A stretch of DNA of 32,939 bases, taken from positions 1 to 32,939 of the forward strand of contig JAGXFG010000008.1 of assembly GCA_024637395.1 (NCBI GenBank), given 5' to 3'. This document shows, piece after piece, positions 24,826-32,939 of this stretch. The translations under genes were made by a program, and so were the position numbers. The stretch is from Burkholderiaceae bacterium. GTDB lineage: Bacteria; Pseudomonadota; Gammaproteobacteria; Burkholderiales; Burkholderiaceae_E. Position 1 is the stretch's first letter; every line of letters begins with the position of its first letter. Below the pieces are notes generated by a model. That model did not search any database. It was not told the DNA's origin and was given only the letters and a program-made list of their open reading frames with translations.

Positions 24826-25923
24826 ATGCCACGCCCAATCGAAGCCACGATCGTACTCGACGCCTTGCGCAGCAACCTGGCGCTGGCGCGCGCTCGCGCG
24901 CCGGCCGCGAAATGCTGGGCGGTAGTCAAGGCCAATGCCTACGGGCATGGGCTCGAGCGGGTATTGCCGGCACTTGGTCAGGCCGACGGACTGGCGCTGA
25001 TCGAGTTCGGTCACGCCTGTCGGTTGCGGGAACTGGGCTGGCAGAAGCGCATCCTGATGCTCGAGGGCGCCTTCGATGCGGGCGACACCGCCACGGCGCG
25101 CGCCTACGGGCTGGATCTGGTGGTGCACTGCGAAGAGCAGCTCGGCTGGCTGGCAGACGGGCCACAGGATGGGCCCAGTATCAACACCTTCGCCAAGTTC
25201 GACAGTGGCATGAACCGGCTGGGTTTCGACTATGCGAGTCTGCGCCAGGCTCATGCGCGCCTGTCGGCAATGCCGGCGGTACGCTCCGTGGCCCTGATGA
25301 CGCACTTTGCCAATGCCGACCTCCCCAACGGGGCCGACGAGGCGCTGGAATTTTTTGCGGCTGCGACCGCCGGACTGCCCGGTGAGCGCTCGCTGGCCAA
25401 TTCGGCGGCAGTGCTCTCGGTGCCGGCCGCCTGCCGGGACTGGCTTCGTCCCGGCATCATGCTCTATGGCGGCTCCCCGTTCGGGCAGCAGAGCGCCGCC
25501 GACCTCGGTCTGGCACCGGCCATGCGCCTGCAGGCCCGGGTTCTGGCGCGGCGGACGCTGCAGCCGGGAGACGCGGTTGGTTATGGCTCATTGTTTCGGG
25601 CCAGCGAGCCAATGCCGATCGGGGTAGTGGCTTGCGGATACGCTGACGGTTACCCGCGCCACGCGCCCGGCGGCACCCCGGTGATGGTGGACGGCATGCC
25701 GAGCACTACGCTGGGACGGGTGGCGATGGACATGATGATGATCGACCTGCGCCAGTGCCCCGGGGCCGGCGTCGGCAGCGTGGTGGAACTGTGGGGCGAG
25801 CATGTGCCGATCGACGCGGTGGCCCAGAGTGCCGGAACGATTGGCTACGAGCTCATGTGCGCGCTCGCGCCCCGGGTGGCCGTGCGGGTCGAAGCGCTGA
25901 GCCCGCAGCGCAAGGCGCCCTGA
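24826..25923 (+). CDS. alr: Alanine racemase
   Basis: Alr is a PLP enzyme that interconverts L- and D-alanine for peptidoglycan. The 365-residue product has the PLP-lysine motif AVVKANAYGHG with Lys35, the FAKFDSGMNRLGF segment with Lys124, which corresponds to the carbamylated lysine of some alanine racemases, and the catalytic-Tyr segment AVGYGSLFRA with Tyr253. WLRPGIMLYG and GRVAMDMMMID are further family strings. The frame is open upstream to 24766, but the ATG at 24826 gives the normal start. The stop is 1 nt before the radA ATG, so the two form an operon. Confidence 0.96.
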   Translation: MPRPIEATIVLDALRSNLALARARAPAAKCWAVVKANAYGHGLERVLPALGQADGLALIEFGHACRLRELGWQKRILMLEGAFDAGDTATARAYGLDLVVHCEEQLGWLADGPQDGPSINTFAKFDSGMNRLGFDYASLRQAHARLSAMPAVRSVALMTHFANADLPNGADEALEFFAAATAGLPGERSLANSAAVLSVPAACRDWLRPGIMLYGGSPFGQQSAADLGLAPAMRLQARVLARRTLQPGDAVGYGSLFRASEPMPIGVVACGYADGYPRHAPGGTPVMVDGMPSTTLGRVAMDMMMIDLRQCPGAGVGSVVELWGEHVPIDAVAQSAGTIGYELMCALAPRVAVRVEALSPQRKAP

Positions 25924-25924
25924 G

Positions 25925-27283
25925 ATGGCCAGACCACGTTCCCAGTACTCGTGCACCAGCTGCGGCGGGGTGAGCGTCAAGTGGCAGGGCCAGTGCCCGC
26001 ACTGCAATGCCTGGAATACGCTCGAGGAGGGTCCGGCTGAGAGCACCGCCAGCCCGCGCTTCCGGGTGGCGGGGAGCGCCGCGCAGGCAGTGGTCGCGAT
26101 GGACTCCGTGCCGACCGAGAATGTGGCGCGCATGACCACGGGCAGCAGCGAGTTCGATCGGGTGCTCGGCGGCGGCATGGTCGAAGGCTCGGTGGTGCTG
26201 ATCGGCGGCGATCCCGGGGTCGGCAAATCGACCCTGTTGCTCCAGGCGCTGGCTCACATGGGCACCGAGCGCAAGGTGCTCTACGTGAGCGCCGAAGAGT
26301 CCGCCGCGCAGATCGCGCTGCGGGCCCGCCGCCTGGGCCTCGACGGGGCCGCGGTGGCGCTGCTGGCCGAGACCGAGCTCGAAAATATCCTGGCGGTGAT
26401 GGAAAGCACCCGTCCGAGCGTGGTGGTGATCGATTCGATCCAGACCATCTATTCCACGCAACTGCCATCGGCGCCCGGTTCGGTGGCTCAGGTGCGCGAG
26501 TGCGCGGCTCAGCTGACCCGGTTTGCCAAGCAACTGTGCGTCGGCGTGGTGATGATCGGGCACGTCACCAAGGAGGGAACGCTGGCCGGACCGCGGGTGC
26601 TCGAGCATATCGTCGACACGGTGCTTTATTTCGAGGGTGAGACCCACTCGTCGCATCGACTGGTGCGGGCGTTCAAGAACCGCTTCGGCGCGGTCAACGA
26701 ACTGGGCGTGTTCGCGATGACCGAGACCGGCCTGCGCGGAGTCGCCAACCCTTCGGCAATCTTCCTGTCGCGCGCTGGTGGAGAGGTTCCGGGCTCCAGC
26801 GTGCTGGTGACCCAGGAGGGCAGCAGGCCGTTGCTGGTCGAGGTCCAGGCTCTGGTCGACGGGGCCAACGCGCCCAATCCGCGCCGGCTGTGCGTGGGCT
26901 TCGACGCCAACCGGCTGGCGCTGCTTCTGGCCGTGCTGCACCGTCACGCCGGAATCGCGCTCTTTGACCAGGATGTATTCGTCAACGTGGTCGGCGGGGT
27001 GAGAATTTCCGAGCCCGCTGCCGATCTCGCCGTGATGCTGGCGGTGGTCTCGTCACTGCGCAACCGGCCCCTGCCGCGCGCGCTGGCGGTATTCGGTGAA
27101 CTCGGCCTGACCGGCGAGATTCGCCCGGCGCCGCGCGGCCAGGAACGCCTGCGTGAAGCAGCCAAGATCGGCTTTTCGCGGATGATCGTGCCGCGCGCCA
27201 ATCTGCCGCGGCGGGCGATCGAGGGCGTCGCCACGGTCGGGGTGGAGCGTCTCGACGAGGCGCTCGACGCAGCCTGGGAGTAA
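25925..27283 (+). CDS. radA: DNA repair protein RadA
   Basis: RadA is a RecA-like, DnaB-type helicase that promotes branch migration during recombination. The 452-residue product shows the N-terminal C4 zinc finger (Cys10, 13, 24, 27), Walker A GGDPGVGKST (Lys101), Walker B VVVIDSIQTIYS, the RadA-specific KNRFG motif (Lys251), and a C-terminal Lon-protease-like domain (LPRALAVFGELGLTGEIRPA). All key elements are intact. It begins 1 nt after the alr stop and converges on hpnE. Confidence 0.97.
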   Translation: MARPRSQYSCTSCGGVSVKWQGQCPHCNAWNTLEEGPAESTASPRFRVAGSAAQAVVAMDSVPTENVARMTTGSSEFDRVLGGGMVEGSVVLIGGDPGVGKSTLLLQALAHMGTERKVLYVSAEESAAQIALRARRLGLDGAAVALLAETELENILAVMESTRPSVVVIDSIQTIYSTQLPSAPGSVAQVRECAAQLTRFAKQLCVGVVMIGHVTKEGTLAGPRVLEHIVDTVLYFEGETHSSHRLVRAFKNRFGAVNELGVFAMTETGLRGVANPSAIFLSRAGGEVPGSSVLVTQEGSRPLLVEVQALVDGANAPNPRRLCVGFDANRLALLLAVLHRHAGIALFDQDVFVNVVGGVRISEPAADLAVMLAVVSSLRNRPLPRALAVFGELGLTGEIRPAPRGQERLREAAKIGFSRMIVPRANLPRRAIEGVATVGVERLDEALDAAWE

Positions 27284-27344
27284 CTTCAGGACGCTCTGCG
27301 GGTTCGCCCCATGCGCCCCGCCAGGGCGTAACAGTCGCTCCGCA

Positions 27345-28745
27345 CTAACCCCCGCCAGCCAGCAACTCGGCCACGCCCCGCGCCGCCGCCACGCCGCTGC
27401 GCACGGCGCTCTCGAGTGTCGCCGGGTACTGGTCGGGGCAGGCATGATCGCCGGCCAGCCACAGCCGCTGCAAATGCCGCGCCTCGTGTCCGCAGGAATC
27501 GGGGGTGAGCCGTGGCCGATCCGGCAGGCAGCGCCAGGTGGCACGCTTTTCGACCAGCACCCGCGTTGCCGCGGCCAGCGGCACGCGCAATTGTTGGGCA
27601 ACCTGCGCCGCGACCTGCCGCGCCAGTTCCGCCGGGGGAATCGGTGCCCGCCGTCCCTGGGCGCTGACGACCACCGCTGCGACGTGCCAGCCGTCCTGGG
27701 CGCCGCGGTCGAACAGCCACTGCCCGAAGTGCCCCTGGCCGGCGTCTTCGGCCAGCATGGTGACCGGCGCCAGCCCTGGGTCTTCACGCCAGCCGAGGTA
27801 GACCGTGGCAATGGTGTCGAACTCGAAGCGGCCCAGACTGGCGGCGACCCCCGGCGCCGCAGCGCCGAGCAACCGTGCCGCGTTGGGTGGGGGAATGGCG
27901 ATCACCAGCGCCGCAAACTCTTCGCGCGGCGCTGCCGCTCCCGCGCCGGTCTGCAACCGCCAGGCGCTGCCCTGGGAATCGACTGGTTCGAGCCCGCGCA
28001 CGGTGGTGCGCAGCCGCAAGCTGGCGGAACGCCGGTGCAGCCAGTCGGCAGCCGGCTCCGGGAACAGCGCACCCAGTGTGCTCCGGGGCGCAATGAAGTC
28101 GGTGGCATCTCCGCCAGCACCGAGCGAGTCGCGCAGCACGGTCACGAAAGTCTGGGCGCAGGCCGCCGCAATCTCGGTATTCAGAGCAGCGATGCAGAGC
28201 GGGTCCCACAGGCGCCGGACCAGTTGCCGGGGCTGACCGAAGCGCGTCAGCAACTGCAACACGGTAAGTCCGTCGAAACCGCGCCAGCCGTGCCAGCGCA
28301 GCGTGCCGAGGAAGCGCACCAGCGCCCAGCGTTCGGCCAGTGACAGGGTGCTGGCACCAAGCAATCCGCCGACGATCCCCGCCACTCCCGGCAGCCGGGT
28401 GCGCTGCAGCAGCACGCCGTCGGGGGTGGCGATGTGCAACCTGGCGCGCACGAACGGCGACTCAGGAGAGGCTGTTGCCGCCGATTGGAGGGGGGCGGAT
28501 CCCGCGCCAGGGCGGTCAGCGTGGACCCGGCTGATCAGACGCAGGCACTCGCCATAGGCGCCCAGCATCAGGTGCTGGCCATTGTCGAGGTCGACTTCGG
28601 TTGCGCCCAGTCGCACCGCGCAGCGCCGCGCCCGACCACCCCACTGCGGGGCGGCCTCGAAGACGGTGACCGGAATTCCGCGCTCGGTGAGCTCGACGGC
28701 CGCCGTCAGTCCTGCCCAGCCGCCACCGATGACGGCGACGCTCAC
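27345..28745 (-). CDS. hpnE: Hydroxysqualene dehydroxylase (squalene-associated FAD desaturase)
   Basis: HpnE reduces hydroxysqualene to squalene in the three-enzyme route from farnesyl diphosphate. The 466-residue product has an FAD-binding start SVAVIGGGWAGLTAAVELTERG, then FEAAPQWGGRAR and LDNGQHLMLGAYGECLRLI, the last typical of the HpnE branch, and a C-terminal WLAGDHACPDQYPATLESAVRSG. The frame is open to 28781, but the GTG at 28745 overlaps the hpnD stop as GTGA, which is the likely coupled start. It is the last gene of hpnCDE. Confidence 0.93.
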   Translation of the reverse strand: MSVAVIGGGWAGLTAAVELTERGIPVTVFEAAPQWGGRARRCAVRLGATEVDLDNGQHLMLGAYGECLRLISRVHADRPGAGSAPLQSAATASPESPFVRARLHIATPDGVLLQRTRLPGVAGIVGGLLGASTLSLAERWALVRFLGTLRWHGWRGFDGLTVLQLLTRFGQPRQLVRRLWDPLCIAALNTEIAAACAQTFVTVLRDSLGAGGDATDFIAPRSTLGALFPEPAADWLHRRSASLRLRTTVRGLEPVDSQGSAWRLQTGAGAAAPREEFAALVIAIPPPNAARLLGAAAPGVAASLGRFEFDTIATVYLGWREDPGLAPVTMLAEDAGQGHFGQWLFDRGAQDGWHVAAVVVSAQGRRAPIPPAELARQVAAQVAQQLRVPLAAATRVLVEKRATWRCLPDRPRLTPDSCGHEARHLQRLWLAGDHACPDQYPATLESAVRSGVAAARGVAELLAGGG

Positions 28746-29590
28746 AGCGCTGGTGGCCGGCCCCGGAGCCAGGTGCTCCACGCCAGCCAGAGCTTGCGCA
28801 CCGGGGTCAGCGAGACGCGGTGGGTAAGTACCTGGAAACCATCGCGCTCGATCTCGGCCAGCAGGGTCGCGTAGATCGCCGCCATCATCAGTCCGGGGCG
28901 CTGTTCGCGCCGGTCACTCTCGGGCAGCAGCGCGTAGGCCTGCCGGTAGAGTTCGCGGGCACGCCCGGCTTCGAAACTCATCAGGGCCACGAAGCGCTCC
29001 GAGGGCGTGCACGAGATGATCTCCTGGGGCGTGACATTGAATTGACGCAGGTCCTCGAGCGGGAGGTAGATGCGCCCCTTACGCGCGTCCTCGCCGACGT
29101 CGCGAATGATATTGGTCAGCTGCAAGGCCTGGCCGAGCTGTTCGGCATATTCGGTCACCGCGGGCGAGCGTTCGCCAAAGATCCCGGCCGCGAGCACGCC
29201 GACCACCCCCGCGACCCGGTGGCAATACAGCTGCAGGCCGACGTAGTCGTGGTAGCGGTTCTGGTCGAGGTCCATCTGCATCCCGTCGATCACCTCGATG
29301 AGCAGACGGGGCTCGAGTCCGAACGAGCCCGCGTATTGGTGCAAGGCGATGGCGACCGGATGCTGCGCCTGGCCGGCGAACGCCCGGCCGACTTCGTCGC
29401 GCCACCAGGCGAGCTTGAGGCGCGCGACGTTGGCGTCCTCGGTCTCGTCGACGACGTCGTCAACCTCGCGGCAGAAGGCATAGAGCGCGGTTATCGCGCG
29501 GCGCCGCTCCGGCGGCAGGAACAGGAAACTGTAATAGAAGCTCGAGCCGCTGGCAGCGGCGCGCTGCTGGCAAAACTCGTCAGGGGTCAT
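28742..29590 (-). CDS. hpnD: Presqualene diphosphate synthase
   Basis: HpnD condenses two farnesyl diphosphates to presqualene diphosphate. The 282-residue product has the two Asp-rich Mg2+ sites of the squalene/phytoene synthase family: REVDDVVDETED (about 41–52) and NIIRDVGEDARKGRIYLPLEDL. It begins MTPDEFCQQRAAASGSSFYYSFLFL. The ATG at 29590 overlaps the hpnC stop as ATGA; the in-frame extension to 29620 is not needed. It lies between hpnC and hpnE, all overlapping. Confidence 0.94.
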   Translation of the reverse strand: MTPDEFCQQRAAASGSSFYYSFLFLPPERRRAITALYAFCREVDDVVDETEDANVARLKLAWWRDEVGRAFAGQAQHPVAIALHQYAGSFGLEPRLLIEVIDGMQMDLDQNRYHDYVGLQLYCHRVAGVVGVLAAGIFGERSPAVTEYAEQLGQALQLTNIIRDVGEDARKGRIYLPLEDLRQFNVTPQEIISCTPSERFVALMSFEAGRARELYRQAYALLPESDRREQRPGLMMAAIYATLLAEIERDGFQVLTHRVSLTPVRKLWLAWSTWLRGRPPAL

Positions 29591-30441
29591 TGCCGTGCTT
29601 CCCCCGCCGGCGCCACCCAAAACCGCAGCAAGGGCAGGGCGTCAGACCAGCCCAGCACCGGGCGCCGGGCAATCGGGTCGAAACCGCCGCTTTCGAGCTT
29701 GGCGAGCACCCGCCTGGCGCCGGCCATCACGGCGCGCAATTCGAGTCCGAGCCGCGCCGGCACTGCCGAGAGCAGCGGCGCACCTGAACCCAGCAGCTCC
29801 TGGGCGCGGCGTGCCTGCATGGCGATCAGTGCGCGCAGCCGCGCCGGGGCCTGGCCCACCGCCACCGCCGCGGCGATATCCGACTCCCCGAGACCGGCCG
29901 CGTCCAACTCGGCGAGGGGCAGGTAAAGTCGCCCCCGGCGCCAGTCGGGGGCCAGGTCCTGGAGGAAATTGATCAACTGCAGTGCCGAGCAGATTGCATC
30001 GGAGTGGCGGCGATTGGCGTCGTTGCCACAGCCGAACAGCCCGAGCACCAGCGCTCCGACCGGGTTGGCCGAGCGGGTGCAGTAGTCGAGCAGCGCGGCG
30101 AAATCGTGGAAACGCCCGCCGCGGACATCCTGTTCGAAGGCGCTCAGCAGCTCGTGCAGATGGGTCCGGTCGAGATCATGGTGTTCGATAAACGGCATCA
30201 GCGCCGTCACTACCGGATGGCTCGACTGCCCCTCCACGGTCGCGTGCATCCTGGCCAGTTCGGCCATTCGCAACTCCGCCGCGGCGTCGCCCTCGTCGGC
30301 GACGTCATCGGCGTAACGGGCAAAGCGGTAGATCGCCGAGAATGCCGGCCGCAGGCGCCGCGGCACCAGCCACGACCCCACCGGGAAGTTCTCGTAATGT
30401 TGCGTAACGCCGAGTGCTGTGGCGGCGATCTTAGGTGCCAT
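29587..30441 (-). CDS. hpnC: Hydroxysqualene synthase
   Basis: HpnC converts presqualene diphosphate to hydroxysqualene. The 284-residue squalene/phytoene-synthase-family protein has the HpnC-type start QHYENFPVGSWLVPRRLRPA, the first Asp-rich site RYADDVADEGD (about 43–52), and the second, NFLQDLAPDWRRGRLYLPL. The ATG at 30441 has no Shine-Dalgarno but TACAAT stands 6 nt upstream; an in-frame extension to 30495 would run into the tRNA promoter region and is unlikely. First gene of hpnCDE, divergent from tRNA-Leu. No squalene-hopene cyclase or hopanoid-modifying gene is in the window. Confidence 0.93.
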   Translation of the reverse strand: MAPKIAATALGVTQHYENFPVGSWLVPRRLRPAFSAIYRFARYADDVADEGDAAAELRMAELARMHATVEGQSSHPVVTALMPFIEHHDLDRTHLHELLSAFEQDVRGGRFHDFAALLDYCTRSANPVGALVLGLFGCGNDANRRHSDAICSALQLINFLQDLAPDWRRGRLYLPLAELDAAGLGESDIAAAVAVGQAPARLRALIAMQARRAQELLGSGAPLLSAVPARLGLELRAVMAGARRVLAKLESGGFDPIARRPVLGWSDALPLLRFWVAPAGEARQ

Positions 30442-30447
30442 ATGGCG

Positions 30448-30453
30448 ATTGTA
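30448..30453 (-). promoter_or_regulatory. -10-like box 6 nt before hpnC ATG
   Basis: TACAAT on the minus strand is separated from the hpnC ATG by cgccat. It is the expected distance for a leaderless transcript. The hexamer 17 nt further upstream is a poor -35. Confidence 0.35.
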
Positions 30454-30476
30454 GAGTGCGGGTTGCGATCTTCGGA

Positions 30477-30482
30477 TAAAAT
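30477..30482 (+). promoter_or_regulatory. -10-like box of the tRNA-Leu gene
   Basis: TAAAAT stands 13 nt before the tRNA 5' end in an AT-rich patch. A -35 is not obvious. This gives the expected short 5' leader for a tRNA precursor. Confidence 0.35.
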
Positions 30483-30495
30483 TATGGGTTGGCAC

Positions 30496-30580
30496 GCGGC
30501 CGTGGCGAAATTGGTAGACGCACCAGGTTTAGGTCCTGGCGCTGCAAGGCGTGAAGGTTCGAGTCCTTTCGGCCGCACCA
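30496..30580 (+). tRNA. tRNA-Leu (anticodon UAG)
   Basis: This 85-nt class II tRNA has acceptor GCGGCCG pairing with CGGCCGC, followed by the discriminator A and an encoded CCA. The anticodon stem CCAGG/CCTGG encloses the loop TTTAGGT, so the anticodon is TAG, decoding CUN leucine codons. The variable arm CGCTGCAAGGCG is long as expected for leucine, and the T-loop GGTTCGAGTCC is standard. It lies just upstream of tig, as in many betaproteobacteria. Confidence 0.97.
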
Positions 30581-30626
30581 ATCGGGAACGCGGCATCCCC
30601 CTTCCCACTTTTAGAAAATGGTTCTT

Positions 30627-31925
30627 ATGGCGACGCAAATCGAGAATACAGGCCCCCTGGAACGCAAACTAGCACTGTTGGTGGAAATTGCCACCATCGA
30701 GCGCGAAGTTGGCCAGAGATTGAAGAAATTGAGCCGCACGCTGAGAATGCCAGGCTTCCGTCCGGGTAAGGTTCCGATGAAGATGATCGAGCGTTCCCAC
30801 GGGCACGAGGTTGAGTCCGAGGTGCTCGGTGAGGCGATCTCGCAGGCGTTCACGGCGGCGATCAAGGAACACGACCTGCGGGTCGCGGGTGAGCCGCACA
30901 TTGAGCGCGGCGAATCCGGCGATGAGACCCAGTTGGGGTTCACGGCCGCGTTCGAGGTCTATCCGGAAGTGGAGCTGGGTGATTTCTCGGCTCTGGAAGT
31001 CGAACGGGTCACCTGCGAGGTCGGCGACGCCGAGGTCGACAAGACGGTCGAGATCCTGCGCAAGCAGCGCGTTACCTGGAACCAGGTCGACCGCGCGGCG
31101 CAGGACGGCGATCAGGTCACGATCGCCTTCACCGGAACCCTGGACGGGGTTGCTTTTGACGGCGGCAGCGGCACCGATTTCCCGTTTGTGATCGGCGAAG
31201 GCCGGATGCTGCCCGATTTCGAAACCGGGGTGCGGGGCATGAAGCCCGGTGAGACCCGTACCGTGCCGGTTAGTTTCCCCGCCGACTACGGTTCGACGGA
31301 ACTGGCCGGAAAGACGGCGCAGTTCGAAATTTCGGTGACCAAGGTTGAGGAACCGGTCCTGCCGGCGCTGGATGAGGCATTCGCCCGTCAGCTCGGCGTC
31401 GAGGACGGTGATCTGCAGAAGATGCGCGCCGACATCCGCGCCAATCTCGAGCGCGAAGTGGCGCAGCGCGTCCGTGTCCGCACCAAGTCCAACATGATGG
31501 AGGCCTTGCCCCAGGTGGCGAGCTTCGAGTTGCCCCAGTCGCTGGTTCGCGGCGAGGAAGCAGCGCTGACCGAGCGTGCCCTGGCCGACCTGAAGGCGCG
31601 TGGCGTCGACACCTCCAAGCTGCCGGTTCCGGAAGGCGCGTTCACCGAATCAGCTCAGAAGCGGGTCCGCCTCGGACTGCTGGTGGCGGAGATCGTCAAC
31701 AAGCACGACCTGCAGGCCAAACCCGAGCAGGTCCGCGCCCAGATTGATGAGTTCGCCCAGGCGTACGAGAGTCCGGAGGAGGTCCTGCGCTACTATTTCG
31801 GCGATCGCGAACGGCTGGCTCAGGTCGAATCGCTCGTGGTCGAGCAGAACGTCGTCGATTGGGTGCTGGCCAATGCCAAGGTTCAAGAGAAGGCGATCGA
31901 TTTCGACACGTTGATGCAGGCCTGA
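30627..31925 (+). CDS. tig: Trigger factor
   Basis: Trigger factor is the ribosome-bound chaperone and peptidyl-prolyl isomerase that meets nascent chains. The 432-residue product has the ribosome-binding signature GFRPGKVP (residues 43–50), a central FKBP-type domain (about 150–245; GDQVTIAFTGTLDGVAFDGG, FPFVIGEGRMLPDFETGVRGM) and a helical C-terminal chaperone domain. The frame opens at 30618, but the ATG at 30627 gives MATQIENTGPLERKL, which fits relatives better; neither has a good ribosome site. It is followed by clpP and clpX, the common tig–clpP–clpX order. Confidence 0.96.
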   Translation: MATQIENTGPLERKLALLVEIATIEREVGQRLKKLSRTLRMPGFRPGKVPMKMIERSHGHEVESEVLGEAISQAFTAAIKEHDLRVAGEPHIERGESGDETQLGFTAAFEVYPEVELGDFSALEVERVTCEVGDAEVDKTVEILRKQRVTWNQVDRAAQDGDQVTIAFTGTLDGVAFDGGSGTDFPFVIGEGRMLPDFETGVRGMKPGETRTVPVSFPADYGSTELAGKTAQFEISVTKVEEPVLPALDEAFARQLGVEDGDLQKMRADIRANLEREVAQRVRVRTKSNMMEALPQVASFELPQSLVRGEEAALTERALADLKARGVDTSKLPVPEGAFTESAQKRVRLGLLVAEIVNKHDLQAKPEQVRAQIDEFAQAYESPEEVLRYYFGDRERLAQVESLVVEQNVVDWVLANAKVQEKAIDFDTLMQA

Positions 31926-31960
31926 TACTGCGCCGGCTGGGCTGGTGCAGGATCTGTGAC

Positions 31961-31980
31961 CGGCGCGCGGTGGCGCGCCG
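31961..31980 (+). repeat. Hairpin between tig and clpP
   Basis: CGGCGCGC (31961–31968) and GCGCGCCG (31973–31980) form a perfect 8-bp stem with a 4-nt loop, 24 nt before the clpP ATG. There is no T tract. It may modulate the tig/clpP ratio or stabilise an RNA end. Confidence 0.45.
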
Positions 31981-32004
31981 CGGGTTGCCAAGGGAGATGA
32001 ATAA

Positions 32005-32667
32005 ATGACGCGAAACAGCTTGATCGAGGACATGGTCAATGCCGAACTGGCGCAGGCCCGCGAGCCGCAGGGCCTGGGACTGGTGCCGATGGTGATCGAG
32101 CAGAGCGGGCGCGGCGAGCGCGCCTACGATATCTATTCGCGACTGCTGCGCGAGCGGGTGATTTTCATGGTCGGCGCGGTCAACGACCACGTTGCCAACC
32201 TGGTGGTCGCACAGCTGTTGTTTCTCGAGTCCGAGAATCCGGACAAGGACATTTCGTTCTACATCAACTCGCCGGGCGGGTCGGTGTCGGCTGGACTGGC
32301 GGTGTTCGACACGATGGAGTTCATCAAGCCCAACGTCAGCACCCTGTGCATGGGGATCGCCGCGAGCATGGGCGCCTTCCTGCTTGCCTCGGGCGAGAAG
32401 GGCAAGCGCTTTGCGCTACCCAACGCGCGGGTGATGATTCACCAGCCCTCGGGCGGCGCACAGGGGCAGGCGGCGGACATCGAGATTCAGGCGCGCGAGA
32501 TCATCTATCTGCGCCAGCGGCTCAACGAGATGCTCGCCCAGAAAACCGGCCAGCCCATGGAGCGCATCGAGCGCGATACCGATCGCGATACCTTCCTGTC
32601 GGCCGAAGATGCGGTAAAGTATGGCTTGATCGACAAGGTATTGGCGAGCCGGGGCGAGATCGCTTAA
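32005..32667 (+). CDS. clpP: ATP-dependent Clp protease proteolytic subunit
   Basis: ClpP forms the tetradecameric serine-protease chamber that works with ClpX or ClpA. The 220-residue product has the catalytic Ser121 in [15 protein letters not shown], His146 in [13 protein letters not shown], and the Asp of ERDTDRD (191–195). The N terminus ([44 protein letters not shown]) includes a probable self-cleaved propeptide before [10 protein letters not shown]. The ATG at 32005 has AGGGAGA upstream. It is followed after 25 nt by clpX. Confidence 0.97.
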   Translation: MTRNSLIEDMVNAELAQAREPQGLGLVPMVIEQSGRGERAYDIYSRLLRERVIFMVGAVNDHVANLVVAQLLFLESENPDKDISFYINSPGGSVSAGLAVFDTMEFIKPNVSTLCMGIAASMGAFLLASGEKGKRFALPNARVMIHQPSGGAQGQAADIEIQAREIIYLRQRLNEMLAQKTGQPMERIERDTDRDTFLSAEDAVKYGLIDKVLASRGEIA

Positions 32668-32692
32668 GGTCGGCGCACCGAGCGGGGTCAAG

Positions 32693-32939
32693 ATGGCGGA
32701 AAAGAAAGGCAGCAGCGAGAAGTTGCTCTATTGCTCGTTCTGCGGCAAGAGCCAGCACGAGGTACGCAAGCTGATTGCGGGCCCGTCGGTGTTCATCTGC
32801 GACGAGTGCATCGAGTTGTGCAACGACATCATTCGTGATGAGGGGCATGGCGAGGCCGCGCCCAGCGAAGACGCCAATAACCTGCCGACCCCCAGCGAGA
32901 TTTGCGCCACGCTCGACCAGTATGTCATCGGGCAGCGGA
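32693..32939 (+). CDS. clpX: ATP-dependent Clp protease ATP-binding subunit ClpX (5' part)
   Basis: ClpX unfolds substrates and feeds them to ClpP. Only the first 82 codons are inside the window, cut by the right edge. They contain the complete N-terminal C4 zinc-binding domain: Cys14 and Cys17 in [21 protein letters not shown], Cys36 and Cys39 in [14 protein letters not shown]. The start of the AAA+ region follows ([17 protein letters not shown]). The ATG at 32693 is 25 nt after the clpP stop with GCGGGG upstream. Confidence 0.96.
   Translation, partial: MAEKKGSSEKLLYCSFCGKSQHEVRKLIAGPSVFICDECIELCNDIIRDEGHGEAAPSEDANNLPTPSEICATLDQYVIGQR

Noticed and set aside
23338-25305. 655-codon minus-strand open frame
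   Set aside because: It runs across lplT, the divergent spacer and part of alr in another frame; the real lplT and alr frames carry all conserved motifs.

Overview
The window is 32.9 kb of GC-rich, densely coding bacterial DNA. The gene orders mfd–ispD–ispF, ompR–envZ, tsaB–rimI–uracil-DNA glycosylase, lplT/alr–radA and tRNA-Leu–tig–clpP–clpX, together with hpnCDE, point to a betaproteobacterium, perhaps of the Rhodocyclales/Nitrosomonadales type. This is inferred from gene order and protein character; no database was consulted. I see no insertion sequence, prophage, integrase or CRISPR array.

Layout. (1) 1–4.4 kb: mfd (minus, cut by the left edge) diverges from ispD–ispF (plus) across a short spacer with overlapping -10-like boxes. 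(2) 4.4–16.05 kb: an accessory catabolic block between housekeeping genes. On the minus strand are an amine/amino-acid oxidase-type flavoprotein and a complete heterotetrameric sarcosine oxidase (soxB-soxD-soxA-soxG). Diverging from them are a TAXI-type TRAP binding protein, a fused TRAP permease and a LysR regulator. The block reads as uptake plus oxidative N-demethylation/deamination of an unidentified small amine or N-methyl amino acid. (3) 16.07–18.6 kb: a minus-strand trio of rubrerythrin, a two-cluster Fe-S CCG-domain protein and DUF3501. A strong intrinsic terminator lies inside the trio and a perfect 9-bp inverted repeat lies upstream of it. (4) 18.7–21.4 kb: ompR–envZ (minus), divergent from a secreted Gly-Asp-Arg repeat protein. 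(5) 21.4–27.3 kb: tsaB–rimI–type 4 uracil-DNA glycosylase, then lplT (minus) divergent from alr–radA. (6) 27.3–30.4 kb: hpnC–hpnD–hpnE, overlapping genes for squalene synthesis from farnesyl diphosphate. (7) 30.5–32.9 kb: tRNA-Leu(UAG), trigger factor, ClpP and the first 82 codons of clpX.

Several modules interlock. ispDF supplies isoprenoid precursors that hpnCDE could consume; the TRAP system would feed the oxidases; tig–clpP–clpX is a protein-folding and turnover unit. The parts that most deserve a second look are the rubrerythrin/Fe-S/DUF3501 trio with its control elements, the sox–TRAP island of unknown substrate, the GDR-repeat protein opposite ompR, and a recurrent arrangement in which genes without a Shine-Dalgarno sequence have a -10-like hexamer 6–7 nt before ATG, suggesting leaderless transcripts.
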